DNA of 64,000 nucleotides from Acidobacteriota bacterium (lineage in GTDB: Bacteria; Acidobacteriota; JAAYUB01). The stretch is from the NCBI GenBank assembly GCA_018001935.1, contig JAGNHB010000025.1, positions 1 through 64,000 of the forward strand. Reading direction: 5' to 3'. Both the position numbers and the translations under genes were made by a program. Shown in pieces: positions 51,390 to 61,547 of this stretch (within the stretch, counting starts at the first letter, position 1; each line of letters begins with the position of its first letter). The notes below the pieces were generated by a model. The model did no database searches. It was not told the DNA's origin and worked only from the letters and a program-made list of their open reading frames with translations.

Positions 51390-52844
51390 GTGAGTCCCAT
51401 CGACCTGTCCCTCGCCAACCTGAACGCCCTGTTTCCCGCGGACTTCACCCAGGAGCAGATCGCGAAGGCCAAGACCGTCTTCCTCAAGGAACTGGCCTAC
51501 AGCAGTCACAAGTTCTACGGCGGGAAGATCATGACGGTCCCCAAGGCCGGCGTCTACGGGTTCAACTGGTTCAACGTGTGGTACACCCCGGGCGTCTCCA
51601 AGGTCTCCACCTCCATCCGGGACAACCACGACCTCTCCTTCGACCTCACCAACCGGGGCAACCTGGTGGCCGTGGTGTCGGACTCCACCCGGGTCCTGGG
51701 CGACGGCGACTGCTCCCCCTCGGGCGGTCTCGGGGTCATGGAAGGCAAGGCGTTCCTCATGAAGTACCTGGGCGGCGTGGACGGGGTGGCCCTCTGCGTG
51801 AACAACCGGGGGAAGGACGGCAAGCCGGACGCCGACAAGATCATCACCTTCGTGAAGATGCTGGAACCCAGCTTCGGCGCCGTCAACCTGGAGGACATCT
51901 CCCAGCCCAACTGCTACAAGGTCCTGGACACTCTCCGCGAAGAGTGCGACATCCCCGTGTGGCACGACGACGCCCAGGGGACCGGCAGCGTCACCCTGGC
52001 CGGGCTCATCAACGCTCTGAAGATCGTGGACAAGGCCATCGGCGAGGTCCGCATCGTGATGCTGGGCGCCGGCGCCTCCAACACCACCATCGCCCGCCTC
52101 ATCCTCAGCGCGGGCGGCGACCCCGGGAAGATGATCCTCTTCGACACCAAGAGTTCGCTGCACAAGGGCCGCGCCGACATCGAAGGCGACAAGGCCTTCT
52201 ACCGCAAGTGGGAACTGTGCCAGGCCACCAACCCCGGCCGCGTCGCCGACATCGGCGAGGCCTGCAAGGGTGCCGACGTCCTGATCGCCCTGAGCACCCC
52301 GGGGCCCAACACCATCAAGCCCGAGTGGATCCGCTCCATGGGGAACAAGCCGATCGTGTTCGCCTGCGCCAACCCCGTCCCCGAGATCTATCCCTACGCC
52401 GCCAAGGAGGCGGGGGCCTACGTGGTGGCCACCGGCCGGGGCGACTTCCCCAACCAGGTGAACAACTCCATGGGCTTCCCCGGCATCCTCAAGGGCGCCC
52501 TCATGGTGCGCGCCCGGAAGATCACCGACGAGATGGCCATCGCCGCCGCCCACTCCATGGCCCGCTTCGCCGAGAAACAGGGGATCCACCCCGACTACAT
52601 CATGCCCACCATGCAGGAGACGGATATGTTCGCCGTCGAGGCCGCCGACGTGGCCATGGAGGCGGTGAAGAACGGCGTCGCGCGCATCACCCCCACCTGG
52701 CAGGAAGTGCACGACACGACGCTTCGGGACATCCTGGAAGCCCGTGCGGTGGTCGACCTGCTGATGAAGAACGGCCACATCCCGACGCCCGATGCGGCGA
52801 TGATCGAGGACGCCGTCGCCAAGGCGGTCGCCGCGGTGAAGTGA
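51390..52844 (+). CDS. NAD(P)-dependent malic enzyme
   Basis: A 484-residue enzyme that decarboxylates malate to pyruvate. It shows the N-terminal catalytic region with KAGVYGFNWFNVWYTPGVS, VVSDSTRVLGDG and the metal-site PVWHDDAQGTGSV (about residues 190-202). The Rossmann NAD(P) fold follows with LGAGASNTTIARL (about 226) and ACANPVPEI. GGAGGAGGT lies just before GTG 51390, so the longer open frame upstream is not used. The protein has no C-terminal phosphotransacetylase domain, so it is the short form. A terminator follows. Confidence 0.92.
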   Translation: MSPIDLSLANLNALFPADFTQEQIAKAKTVFLKELAYSSHKFYGGKIMTVPKAGVYGFNWFNVWYTPGVSKVSTSIRDNHDLSFDLTNRGNLVAVVSDSTRVLGDGDCSPSGGLGVMEGKAFLMKYLGGVDGVALCVNNRGKDGKPDADKIITFVKMLEPSFGAVNLEDISQPNCYKVLDTLREECDIPVWHDDAQGTGSVTLAGLINALKIVDKAIGEVRIVMLGAGASNTTIARLILSAGGDPGKMILFDTKSSLHKGRADIEGDKAFYRKWELCQATNPGRVADIGEACKGADVLIALSTPGPNTIKPEWIRSMGNKPIVFACANPVPEIYPYAAKEAGAYVVATGRGDFPNQVNNSMGFPGILKGALMVRARKITDEMAIAAAHSMARFAEKQGIHPDYIMPTMQETDMFAVEAADVAMEAVKNGVARITPTWQEVHDTTLRDILEARAVVDLLMKNGHIPTPDAAMIEDAVAKAVAAVK

Positions 52845-52865
52845 CGCCTCCGGCCGGCAAGAACC

Positions 52866-52893
52866 AAAGGGCTCCCTCCCGGGAGCCCTTTTT
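52866..52893 (+). terminator. Rho-independent terminator of the malic enzyme gene
   Basis: GGGCTCCC (52869-52876) pairs with GGGAGCCC (52881-52888) across a 4-base loop, preceded by AAA and followed by TTTTT. It lies 24 bases after the stop codon. Confidence 0.9.
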
Positions 52894-53003
52894 CATGCCC
52901 CTCCCTCGCGTGAGCCTCTCCAATGGGCAGGGTCATTGGCTTTGGCGTTCCGACCTGTCCGACCTGTCTGACCCGTCTGACCGCTCCGGTCGACGCAGAG
53001 CGG

Positions 53004-54209
53004 TCAGAGGAATCTCAGGTAGACTCCGGAGGCTGCGCACAGGATCAGGGTCAGCGGCAGGCCGACCTTGAGGTACTCGAAAAACCCCAACCGGACGCCC
53101 TGTTTGCGCGCGATCTCCGCCACGATGAGGTTGGCGATGGAACCCACCAGGGTGAGGTTCCCCGCCAGGGTGCTGAAAAGGGCGAGGGCCGTCCACCACG
53201 GCGGAGACCCGGCGGCGGGCACGAGGTACTTCAGCAGGAGGACCGCCGGGACGTTGCTGAACAGGTTGGAGAAGACCACCGTCAGCGCCGCGAAGACCGG
53301 CAGGGAATGGAAATCGAACCCGCCGAGGCGCCCCAGCACCCAGTCCATGAGGCCGCTCTTCTCCACCCCCCCGATGATCACGAAGAGCCCCGCGAAGATC
53401 ACCAGCAGGTTGAAGTCCACCGAGGCATAGATCTTGTTGGGGTTGACCCGCCGGGTCACCAGAAGCGCCGCCCCGCCCAGCATGGCCGTGACCGCCATGT
53501 CGGCCCCCAGGCTGAACCCCGCGATCACGGCGCCCAGGACAAGGACCCCCTTCCCCGCCAGGTAGGCGTGCACGGGAGCCGACCCGGCGACGTCGGCGGG
53601 CAACGTCCCGGTCAGGTCCGACCGGTAGCGCCACTTCAGGGCCAGGAAGGTCAGGCCCAGCCCGAGGAGGGCGAGGGGCGCCGCCCGGAGGAAGTAGGTG
53701 CCGAAGGACATCCCCGACAGCCCGGCGATGAGGATGTTCTGCGGGTTACCCACCAGGGTGGCCGCACTCCCGATGTTGGAGGCCAGGGCCACCGCCAGGA
53801 GGTAGGGTACGGGGTTCAGCCGGGCCCGGGCACAGGCCCCCAGCACGACGGGCGTGAAGAGGAGGCAGACGATATCGTTGATGCAGAAGGCGGAAAGCAC
53901 CCCGGAGACCAGGGTGACCCAGAGCAGCAGCGCCCCCCGGGAGCGGGCCCGACGGAGCATCCATCGCCCGGCGAGGTCGAAGAAACCCGACAGCTTCAAC
54001 TCCGCGGTGACGATCATCATGGAGAACAGGATCATCAGCGTCCGCGGGTCGACGAAGCGCATGGCCTCGTCGAAGGTCAGGACGCCCGTTCCCACGGCCA
54101 GGGCGGCGCCGATGACGGCGATCCCCGCCCGGTCCACCCGGAAGACCGGGGACCGGCCCAGCGCGAAAACCACCAGGGTGACCAGCAGGATGAGCGCCGC
54201 GCGGATCAT
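53004..54209 (-). CDS. ArsB/NhaD (ion transporter superfamily) permease
   Basis: A 401-residue membrane protein with about eleven hydrophobic segments. It carries the paired hairpin motifs of this superfamily: SNIGSAATLVGNPQNIL (about residues 142-158) and AGNLTLVGSIANLIVAE (about 350-366). Transporters of this type move arsenite, Na+/H+ or dicarboxylates. Its position next to the malic enzyme gene would fit a dicarboxylate carrier, but that is only context. The start overlaps by 4 bases an open frame from the vapBC remnant upstream, so it may be read from the same promoter. Confidence 0.8.
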   Translation of the reverse strand: MIRAALILLVTLVVFALGRSPVFRVDRAGIAVIGAALAVGTGVLTFDEAMRFVDPRTLMILFSMMIVTAELKLSGFFDLAGRWMLRRARSRGALLLWVTLVSGVLSAFCINDIVCLLFTPVVLGACARARLNPVPYLLAVALASNIGSAATLVGNPQNILIAGLSGMSFGTYFLRAAPLALLGLGLTFLALKWRYRSDLTGTLPADVAGSAPVHAYLAGKGVLVLGAVIAGFSLGADMAVTAMLGGAALLVTRRVNPNKIYASVDFNLLVIFAGLFVIIGGVEKSGLMDWVLGRLGGFDFHSLPVFAALTVVFSNLFSNVPAVLLLKYLVPAAGSPPWWTALALFSTLAGNLTLVGSIANLIVAEIARKQGVRLGFFEYLKVGLPLTLILCAASGVYLRFL

Positions 54210-54219
54210 GGCCGGCCTT

Positions 54220-54370
54220 TCACGACTGCGGGAGAATGTTCAATCCCGGATATCCATTCATTCGCAGGGTTTCCGGATCGCCAGTCAACAAAGGCACCTT
54301 CACGAAGCACCTCTCGAGTTTCTGTCGGGATGACCATCTGCCTCTTCGAAGAGAGAATGTTGTGCAGCAT
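54220..54370 (-). pseudogene. vapBC toxin-antitoxin remnant
   Basis: From ATG 54370 the frame reads MLHNILSSKRQMVIPTETRE, a good match to the AbrB-type antitoxin pattern SKxQxxIPxExR. About 20 codons in, the sense is lost. In the next frame the sequence reads VPLLTGDPETLRMNGYPG and stops at 54220, which looks like the C-terminal end of a PIN-domain toxin (LLTGDPEF motif). The simplest account is a deletion that joined the 5' end of vapB to the 3' end of vapC. The frame from the ATG instead runs on to 54206 and ends in an ATGA overlap with the transporter gene. A strong promoter remains upstream. Confidence 0.5.
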
Positions 54371-54396
54371 GCTTTCCCCCTGATTGTCTTGTTTGA

Positions 54397-54425
54397 AGTG
54401 TAAGATGAGGGCTTGATGCTGTCAA
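54397..54425 (-). promoter_or_regulatory. Intact promoter of the vapBC remnant
   Basis: On the minus strand a perfect TTGACA (54425-54420) and TACACT (54402-54397) are 17 bases apart. The start of transcription would be near 54390, just before GGGGGAAAGC and ATG 54370. It could now drive the transporter gene. Confidence 0.65.
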
Positions 54426-54458
54426 TCCAGAACCAGCGGGCTGCGGAGATACGGGGCC

Positions 54459-54516
54459 TCGTCGTTTGGCCCCCGCCGCCTTCGGGGCGGAGGAAACCGA
54501 CGGTCGGGGACGGGGT
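54459..54516. repeat. Palindrome-bearing repeat upstream of gyrA
   Basis: A GC palindrome (CCGCC..GGCGG, about 54474-54491) followed by GAAACC and GGTCGGGGACGGGG. It parallels the order of words at 44081-44131. It lies between the divergent promoters of the vapBC remnant and gyrA. Confidence 0.4.
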
Positions 54517-54548
54517 CACGATCATTTCGCGGTTGCCAAAACCGTCGC

Positions 54549-54577
54549 TTGCACCGGGGCCGGCCCGGAGGTATAAT
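54549..54577 (+). promoter_or_regulatory. Promoter of gyrA
   Basis: TTGCAC (54549-54554) and a perfect TATAAT (54572-54577) are 17 bases apart. Transcription would start near 54584, about 26 bases before ATG 54610. Confidence 0.65.
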
Positions 54578-54609
54578 GTTTTCTTTTTTAAACGCCCGGG
54601 GAAAGAGCG

Positions 54610-57105
54610 ATGGAACAGGAAAACAAGAATATCGGCCGCCTGGTGAAGGTGGACATCGAGAGCGAGATCAAGAAGTCCTACCTGGACTACGCCATGTCGG
54701 TCATCGTGGACCGCGCCCTGCCGGACGTGCGGGACGGCCTCAAGCCGGTCCATCGACGCATCCTCTTCGCGATGAACGAGATGGGCAACGCCCACAACAA
54801 GCCCTACAAGAAGAGCGCCCGCATTGTCGGCGACGTCATCGGCAAGTACCATCCCCACGGCGACATGGCCGTCTACGATGCCATCGTCCGCATGGTGCAG
54901 GACTTTTCCCTGCGCCACCCGCTGGTGGACGGCCAGGGCAACTTCGGCTCCGTTGACGGGGACGCGGCGGCGGCCATGCGTTACACCGAGATCCGCATGG
55001 CGAGAATCGCCGAGGAGATGCTGGCGGACATCGACAAGGAAACCGTCGACTTCGTCCCCAACTACGACGAGTCCCTGGTGGAGCCGTCCGTGCTCCCGAC
55101 CCGGGTCCCCTGTCTCCTGGTCAACGGCTCCGCCGGCATCGCGGTCGGGATGGCCACCAACATCCCCCCGCACAACCTGGGGGAGGTGGTGGACGCCCTC
55201 GTGCACCTGATCGACCACCCCGACGCGACCGTGGAGGCGCTCATGGGGATCGTCCCCGGCCCCGATTTCCCGACGTACGGCTTCATCTACGGCCGGCAGG
55301 GGATCCGCGACGCCTACCGCACCGGCCGGGGCATCATCCGCCTGCGGGCCAAGGCCGAGGTCGAGGAGATGGCCGGCGGACGGAGCGCCATCGTGGTCAC
55401 CGAGATCCCCTACCAGGTGAACAAGGCCAGGCTGATCGAGCAGATCGTTCGCCTGGTCAAGGAGGAGAAGCGCATCGACGGCATCACCGAGATCCGCGAC
55501 GAGTCGGATCGTCAGGGGATGCGGGTCGTCATCGAACTGCGCCGGGACGTGGAACCGGAGATCATCCTGAACCAACTCTTCAAGCACACCTCCATGCAGA
55601 CCTCCTTCGGCATCAACATGGTGGCCATTGACCGCGGCCAACCCACCATCCTGAACCTCCGCCAGGCCCTGGTCCTGTTCCTCGCCCACCGCCGCGAGGT
55701 GGTCACCCGCCGGACGCGGTACGAACTGCGCAAGGCGCGGGAGCGGGCCCACATCCTGGAAGGCCTCAAGATCGCCCTGGACCACCTGGACGAGGTCATC
55801 AGCCTGATCCGGGCCTCCAAAACGCCGCCCGAGGCCAAGGCCGCCCTCGTGGCCCGCTTCGGCTTCTCCGAGGTCCAGGCCCAGGCCATCCTGGAGATGC
55901 GCCTGCAACGGCTGACCAACCTCGAGCGGGAGAAGATCCTCGAGGAGTACCGGCAGACCCTCCTCCTCATCGCCGAACTGGAGGAGATCCTCGCCAGCGA
56001 GCCCAGGCTGATGAACGTGATCCGGGGTGAACTGCTGGCCATCCGCCAGACCTACGCCAACCCTCGCCGCACCGTCATCGTCGACGAGTCCGCCGACCTC
56101 CAGATGGAGGACCTGGTGGCCGACGAGGACTCCATCATCGCCGTCTCCCACGCCGGCTACATCAAGCGGACCTCCGCGGACACCTACCGCGTCCAGCGGC
56201 GGGGCGGAAAGGGGCGGCGCGGCATGTCCACGGGGTCGGAGGACTTCACCCGTCACGCCTTCACCGCCTCGAACCACAGCTACCTGCTGATCTTCACCGA
56301 CCGGGGCAAGGCCTACTGGCTGAGGGTCTTCGACATCCCCGAGGTGGGCTCCGCGGGCAAGGGACGGCCCATCGTCAACCTGGTCAAGTTCGACCCCGAG
56401 GAGAAGATCACCGACATCATCGCCACCAAGGACTTCCCGGAGAACGAGTACGTGGTCCTCGCCACGGCCCGGGGCATCGTCAAGAAAACCCCGCTTTCCG
56501 AGTACTCCCGCCCCAAGAGCATCGGCATCATCGCCCAGTCGGTGCCCGAGGGCGACCGCCTCATCGCCGTGTCCAAGACGGCCGGGAGCCACGAGATCTT
56601 CCTGGCGACCCGGCAGGGCCAGAGCATTCGCTTCCCGGAGAACGACGTGCGGGCCATGGGGCGAACCGCCTGCGGCGTCATCGGGATCCGACTGCGCGAG
56701 GGCGACGAGGTGGTTTCCATGACGGTCCTGGACCGCCAGGGCGACATCCTGACGGTCACCCGGAAAGGCTTCGGGAAGAAGACCTCCACCGAGGAGTACC
56801 GGCTGCAGGGGCGCGGGGGCTACGGGATCATCAACACGAACGTGACCGCCAGAACGGGCGAGGCCGTCGGGGTCTGCTTCATCGAGTGTGACTGCAACCT
56901 GGTCCTCATCACCGCGGGCGGGCAGATCATCCGGATGAACACCGCCTACATCCGCTCCATCGGGCGGGGGACCCAGGGCGTGAAGCTCATGGACATCGAC
57001 GACGACGACGAACTGACCTCCTTCACCCTCCTGGCCGCCGAGGACGAGGAAAGCGCCGAGAACGGCGACAGCGAGTTCCCGGACGAGGCCCCCACGGCCG
57101 AGTAA
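54610..57105 (+). CDS. gyrA: DNA gyrase subunit A
   Basis: An 831-residue type II topoisomerase subunit that introduces negative supercoils with GyrB and ATP. The winged-helix region holds [15 protein letters not shown] and [12 protein letters not shown]; the catalytic Tyr is in [11 protein letters not shown] (about residue 124). The C-terminal beta-pinwheel carries the GyrA box [10 protein letters not shown] (about 529), which marks gyrase rather than topoisomerase IV. Position 83-type residues read HGDMAVYD. The tail is acidic. GGGGAAAGAGCG precedes the ATG. gyrB is not next to it. The TPR gene follows after 9 bases. Confidence 0.97.
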   Translation: MEQENKNIGRLVKVDIESEIKKSYLDYAMSVIVDRALPDVRDGLKPVHRRILFAMNEMGNAHNKPYKKSARIVGDVIGKYHPHGDMAVYDAIVRMVQDFSLRHPLVDGQGNFGSVDGDAAAAMRYTEIRMARIAEEMLADIDKETVDFVPNYDESLVEPSVLPTRVPCLLVNGSAGIAVGMATNIPPHNLGEVVDALVHLIDHPDATVEALMGIVPGPDFPTYGFIYGRQGIRDAYRTGRGIIRLRAKAEVEEMAGGRSAIVVTEIPYQVNKARLIEQIVRLVKEEKRIDGITEIRDESDRQGMRVVIELRRDVEPEIILNQLFKHTSMQTSFGINMVAIDRGQPTILNLRQALVLFLAHRREVVTRRTRYELRKARERAHILEGLKIALDHLDEVISLIRASKTPPEAKAALVARFGFSEVQAQAILEMRLQRLTNLEREKILEEYRQTLLLIAELEEILASEPRLMNVIRGELLAIRQTYANPRRTVIVDESADLQMEDLVADEDSIIAVSHAGYIKRTSADTYRVQRRGGKGRRGMSTGSEDFTRHAFTASNHSYLLIFTDRGKAYWLRVFDIPEVGSAGKGRPIVNLVKFDPEEKITDIIATKDFPENEYVVLATARGIVKKTPLSEYSRPKSIGIIAQSVPEGDRLIAVSKTAGSHEIFLATRQGQSIRFPENDVRAMGRTACGVIGIRLREGDEVVSMTVLDRQGDILTVTRKGFGKKTSTEEYRLQGRGGYGIINTNVTARTGEAVGVCFIECDCNLVLITAGGQIIRMNTAYIRSIGRGTQGVKLMDIDDDDELTSFTLLAAEDEESAENGDSEFPDEAPTAE

Positions 57106-57114
57106 CCCGGCATC

Positions 57115-57966
57115 ATGATCCCGAGGGACAGGGCCGAGGCCTTCCGTTTCTTCGTCTCCCGGCACCGCGTTTTCCTGGCCTGCGCGGTCCTGGGCCTTCT
57201 CGGGCTGTGCGCAGCCCTCCTCCTGACGTCCGGGCGATCCGCCGACACCCTCTACCGGGATGCCCTGGAAGCCGCCAGCCGGGGGGACCTCCCCGGGGCC
57301 CTCGAGATCCTCGAACAGCTCACGCACGAGTACCCGGGTTGGAAGCGCCTGGACGAGGCGTGCTTCCGGACGGGGTCCCTGCGAGCGGAGGCGCGGGACC
57401 TCCAGGGCGCCCTTGCCGCATGGGACACCCTGGTGCGCCGTTTCCCGGAATCCCCCGTGGCTCCCCTCGCCCTCGAACGCATGGCGGACCTCCTCTACGA
57501 CGAGATCGGCGACCGCCGGCAGGCCGTCGCCCTCTGGAAGCGCCTGGTGACGGCCGCCCCGCAAGACCCGCGCGCCGACCGTTTCCGTTTCCGGATCTCC
57601 GGGTACCTTCTGACGGTGGAGAACCCCGAATCCGCCCTCTTCGAATTCCGCCCCCTCCTGGATGGGGCGAATGACCCCCACCTGAGGAACCTGATCGCCC
57701 TGAACCTCGCCACGCTCCACTTCAACCGGAAGAACATGCCCCAGGCGGAGGCGCTCCTCGCCGGGATACTGGCGCACGCGCACTGCCCGTCCTGCTCGGA
57801 CCCGGCACGGGTCCTCCTGGCGGACATCTTCGAGTCCGAGGGCCGCCTGCGGGAGGCCGCCGCCGCTCTCGAACCCGTGGGGGCGGCCGCCATGGGGGCC
57901 GACGAAAAAACCCGCCGACTGGACCGCATCCGCCGCAAAGCCGACCAGGAACCGCCGGGCCGCTGA
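57115..57966 (+). CDS. Membrane-anchored TPR protein
   Basis: A 283-residue protein with one N-terminal membrane helix (VFLACAVLGLLGLCAALLL, about residues 19-37) and a soluble region of about six TPR-like helical pairs (for example YRDALEAASRGDLPGALEIL). It resembles tetratricopeptide proteins of the BamD/YbgF kind in layout, but it lacks a lipobox and is not clearly one of them. It lies 9 bases after gyrA and is probably co-transcribed, although no functional link is evident. Confidence 0.7.
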   Translation: MIPRDRAEAFRFFVSRHRVFLACAVLGLLGLCAALLLTSGRSADTLYRDALEAASRGDLPGALEILEQLTHEYPGWKRLDEACFRTGSLRAEARDLQGALAAWDTLVRRFPESPVAPLALERMADLLYDEIGDRRQAVALWKRLVTAAPQDPRADRFRFRISGYLLTVENPESALFEFRPLLDGANDPHLRNLIALNLATLHFNRKNMPQAEALLAGILAHAHCPSCSDPARVLLADIFESEGRLREAAAALEPVGAAAMGADEKTRRLDRIRRKADQEPPGR

Positions 57967-58024
57967 TCGGCCCCTCGCGAAAAGCCTCGATTCCTCCTTG
58001 ATTTGGGGGCCTATCACGGGTATC

Positions 58025-61000
58025 ATGAAACGAACCGACCCGTTTCCGGAAGGGCATGCCGACGTGATGATCCGCAATTCGCCCGCAACCGCCGCCCGAT
58101 CCGGCCGCCCTCGCGGGTGGGCCTTCCGGGCCCTTGCCCTCGCCGTGATCCCGGCCGTTGTGGGCAGCGCGTTCGCGGCCTTCCCCCCGCACCAGGAGGA
58201 CCGGTTCCTCGTGTCCTGCCACTCCGCGGCCGAAGGTCTCTCCCAGGACTCCATCACCGCCGTCGCCCAGGATCACCAGGGGTTTCTCTGGATCGGGACC
58301 GCTTACGGCCTCAACCGGTTCGACGGCTACCGGTTCGTGAGCTTCAAGCACCGAAATTTCGACCCGGTCTCCCTCCACAACAACGTCGTCAGTTCCCTGT
58401 TCATCGATCACCGGGGCGACCTCTGGGTCGGCATGGCCGGCGGGCTGGACCGCTTCGACCGGGAAACCGGCCACTTCGTTCATTTCCACGACCAGTTGAA
58501 CCTGGCGGGGCCCCTTCCCACCTCACGGACCACGGCCATCGCGGAAACCCCCGGCTTCGACCTCTGGGTGGGGACCACCTCGGGAATCTTCCGGCGACGG
58601 TCCCGGGAGGAGCGCTTCACGCCGTGCAACCGGTTCCTGCGGGCAGGCCGCCCCGAACCGGTTGCCTCGGTGGCGGCCCTTGCCTGCGACGACGACGGGA
58701 GACTTCTGGCGGCGACCTCGCGGGGGCTCTACCGGTTCGAGGGTGACTGGTTCCGCCCGATCGACGAGGTGGAGCGGGTGGTCTGCGACGTCCACGGCCG
58801 ATCCTGCCCATCGTTCCGGTCGCCCCTGAACTGCATCCAGGTGGTTTCGCCCCACGGAATGCGGACCGGCGGGCTTCTCGAGGTCACGGAATACCTCCGC
58901 CGGGAGGATGGGGGTCTGAGTGTCCGCCACATCCCCCTGGAGTCCCAGGACCCCCAGTTCCCGGGCCCGTCCCAGGTTTACGCCATCCGGGAAGACGACT
59001 CCGGTGATCTGTGGGTCGCCACGGAACGGGGCCTCTACCAGATCCCGGCCGCTTCCGGGGCTCAAACCCCGGTTCCGCTCACGTTCAGCGAACTGTCGCG
59101 CCAGGCCCCCGCGGTCCCCATCTCGTTCCGAAGCCTCTACCGGGACCGCTCCGGGGTGATCTGGGCGGGGACCTACGGGAAGGGACTGTTCAGGATTGTG
59201 CGCAAACCAGGCTTTTTCAATAGCTTCCGGCCTTCTGACGGGAATGTCACCGGCCAGTCCGTGCAAGCCGCCTACGAGGACCGGGCGGGCAACCTGTGGC
59301 TGGGCACCGACGTCGGCGCATTCCGTTTCGGGGCGGGAGAAAAGTGGGTGTCCCTCTTCCCCATGCTGCGGGAGAACGAGAAGGCCGTCGGCGTGATCAG
59401 CGTGAAAGCCTTCTGCGAGGAACGGGACGGGCGGATGCTGATTGGGACGATCCGTGGCCTGGTCCGCCTGGACGCGTCCACCGGGCGGATCGAACTCTTC
59501 CGGAAACCCGAGGTCGCGGGGATGAGGGACTTCTACGTCCGGTGCCTCCTCGCCGACCGCTCCGGGAAGGTCTGGGTCGGCACTCGCCACGGCCTTTTCG
59601 CCCTGGACCCGAAAGACCCCGCCCGCCTCCTCTCCCCTCCCCCTTCCGTCTTCCGCCCCCCCCTCTCCGGCGCCTTCATCTACTCCCTGATGGAAGACCG
59701 GAAGGGGTGCATCTGGGTCGGAACCGTGGGCGAGGGCCTGTTCCGTCTCGAACCCGCAGCGGGAGGGGACTTCCGGGTCACCCCCTTCCGGCATGACCCC
59801 CGGGACCCCCACGGCCTGTCCGACGGTTCGGTGCTCTGCATCGCCGAGGACCGGCGCGGTTTCGTCTGGGTCGGCACCACCGAGGGGCTGAACCGGATCG
59901 CCCCCGACGGGGAGATCCAACATTTCTACGAGGAAGACGGGCTTCCCAACTCGCAGGTTTACTCCATCCTCGAGGACCGGAACGGGTCCCTCTGGATGAG
60001 CACCAACAAGGGCGTCTCCTGCTTGAACCCGGGCGCGGGGACCTTCCTGAACTACTACGCGGAAGACGGCTTGCAGAACAACGAGTTCAACGGGGGCGCC
60101 GCCTGCGTCCGGCGGTCCGGCGAGATGGTGATGGGGGGAATCACGGGGGTGAGCCTGTTCAACCCCGGCGCCCTCTCCCGCCCCATCACGATCCCGCCGG
60201 TGGCCCTGACCGATTTCCGCCTGCTGGCAGGCCACACCGGCGACGGGGACCGCCTCCCGGACCGGCCGGGCGTGCGGGTGCCTTCCCTCATCGACCTGGG
60301 GCCCGCCCAGAACGCCTTTTCCATCGGGTTTTCCGTCCTGGATTTCGTCGCCCCCGAGAACAACACCTACGCGTACCGGATGGAGGGCGTCGACCGGGAC
60401 TGGGTCCTGGCCAACCGCCGGAATTTCGCCACCTACTCGAACCTGTCCCCCGGAACGTACACCTTCCGGATCATCGGGGCCAACAGCCGGGGGATCTGGA
60501 ACCAGTCGGGGGCCACCCTGATGATCGTGATTCACCCGCCTTTTTACGAGACCCCGGCTTTTATCGTCCTGGTGGCCCTGCTCGCCGTCGTCCTGGTGCT
60601 CGGGGCCTTCCACCTCCGGGCGCGGTCCATCCGGCAACGGATGGAGGGCGAGCGCCTCAGGAGCGAACTCCGCCTGAAAGCCGACTTCACCGCCATGATC
60701 ATCCACGAACTGCGCACACCGCTCTCCTGCATCTTCGGTTTTGCCAAGCTGCTCCACAAGCGGACCCGGGAAGAGCGTTGCCGCGAGTCCGCCGGGTTCA
60801 TCATCGCGTCGAGCGAGCGGATGATCGGCCTGATCAACGACATGCTGGACCTCTCCAAGTACGAGGCGGGGAAGATGCCCATCGCGCCCCAGCGGGTGAA
60901 CCCGGACACAGTGGTGGAATCAGTGCTCGAGAACCTCCGTCCCCTGGGGCTGGACAAGGAGATCCGGTTCCTGTCCGTCCCCGGTTTCAAGGGGACCGCC

Positions 61001-61393
61001 TGCATGGACCCGTCCCGCATCGGGCAGGTGGTGACCAACCTGATCGGGAACGCCATCAAGCACTCCCCCCCGAGGGGCACCGTCACCGTGTCGACCCGCC
61101 CCGTCAAGGCGGCCGGGCAGGATTGCCTCGAATTCTCGGTCCAGGACCAGGGGGCCGGGATTCCACCGGAAAAGGTCCCCCTGCTCTTCAACAAGTACGC
61201 CCAGCTCGACTCGGACGAACCGGTGGCCACCAAGGGGACCGGCCTGGGGTTGGCGATTTCCCGCCTGATCGTGGAAGCCCACCGGGGGACGATCGGGTAT
61301 CGGCCGGTCACCGAGGGGGGAAGCGATTTCTACTTCCAGGTCCCCGTCCACCAGGACGTCCCGGCCGTTCCCGAGGCGGAAGAGACGGACTGA
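58025..61393 (+). CDS. Sensor histidine kinase with periplasmic propeller
   Basis: A 1122-residue membrane kinase. After a signal helix (to about residue 54), at least twelve propeller repeats with the LWIGTxxGLxRF pattern span about 70-670. A Y_Y_Y domain (about 759-835) and a membrane helix (about 840-862) follow. The cytoplasmic part has HisKA with the phospho-His in IIHELRTPLS (about 895) and a HATPase with NLIGNAIKHS, DQGAGIPPE and GTGLGLAIS. There is no receiver domain, so it needs a separate response regulator, which is not in this window. ATG 58025 is the most likely start, though the ribosome site is weak. Propeller kinases often sense polysaccharide pieces, which would suit the GH44 enzyme. 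Confidence 0.88.
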   Translation: MKRTDPFPEGHADVMIRNSPATAARSGRPRGWAFRALALAVIPAVVGSAFAAFPPHQEDRFLVSCHSAAEGLSQDSITAVAQDHQGFLWIGTAYGLNRFDGYRFVSFKHRNFDPVSLHNNVVSSLFIDHRGDLWVGMAGGLDRFDRETGHFVHFHDQLNLAGPLPTSRTTAIAETPGFDLWVGTTSGIFRRRSREERFTPCNRFLRAGRPEPVASVAALACDDDGRLLAATSRGLYRFEGDWFRPIDEVERVVCDVHGRSCPSFRSPLNCIQVVSPHGMRTGGLLEVTEYLRREDGGLSVRHIPLESQDPQFPGPSQVYAIREDDSGDLWVATERGLYQIPAASGAQTPVPLTFSELSRQAPAVPISFRSLYRDRSGVIWAGTYGKGLFRIVRKPGFFNSFRPSDGNVTGQSVQAAYEDRAGNLWLGTDVGAFRFGAGEKWVSLFPMLRENEKAVGVISVKAFCEERDGRMLIGTIRGLVRLDASTGRIELFRKPEVAGMRDFYVRCLLADRSGKVWVGTRHGLFALDPKDPARLLSPPPSVFRPPLSGAFIYSLMEDRKGCIWVGTVGEGLFRLEPAAGGDFRVTPFRHDPRDPHGLSDGSVLCIAEDRRGFVWVGTTEGLNRIAPDGEIQHFYEEDGLPNSQVYSILEDRNGSLWMSTNKGVSCLNPGAGTFLNYYAEDGLQNNEFNGGAACVRRSGEMVMGGITGVSLFNPGALSRPITIPPVALTDFRLLAGHTGDGDRLPDRPGVRVPSLIDLGPAQNAFSIGFSVLDFVAPENNTYAYRMEGVDRDWVLANRRNFATYSNLSPGTYTFRIIGANSRGIWNQSGATLMIVIHPPFYETPAFIVLVALLAVVLVLGAFHLRARSIRQRMEGERLRSELRLKADFTAMIIHELRTPLSCIFGFAKLLHKRTREERCRESAGFIIASSERMIGLINDMLDLSKYEAGKMPIAPQRVNPDTVVESVLENLRPLGLDKEIRFLSVPGFKGTACMDPSRIGQVVTNLIGNAIKHSPPRGTVTVSTRPVKAAGQDCLEFSVQDQGAGIPPEKVPLLFNKYAQLDSDEPVATKGTGLGLAISRLIVEAHRGTIGYRPVTEGGSDFYFQVPVHQDVPAVPEAEETD

Positions 61394-61504
61394 CCCGGGG
61401 AACCCGCCCGGGGAAAACGGGCATCCGGCAACTCCCGAACATTTGGGAAACAGCAGCCTTCGAAGGGATCACAGCCGGCGGTCGCCCAAGCCTGACGCGG
61501 TCGC

Positions 61505-61533
61505 AAAAAGTACCATCACCCTCCGGGTGATGG
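61505..61533 (-). terminator. Rho-independent terminator of the glycosyltransferase operon
   Basis: CCATCACCC (61513-61521) pairs with GGGTGATGG (61525-61533) across a 3-base loop. On the minus strand it is followed by TACTTTTTG (61512-61504). It lies 14 bases past the stop of the GT4 gene. Confidence 0.85.
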
Positions 61534-61547
61534 CTCAAACAAAGGCT

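Noticed and set aside
54220-58257. A 1345-codon open frame on the minus strand opposite gyrA
   Set aside because: The plus strand is unmistakably gyrA. Only the last 50 codons of this frame carry meaning, as the PIN-like part of the vapBC remnant.
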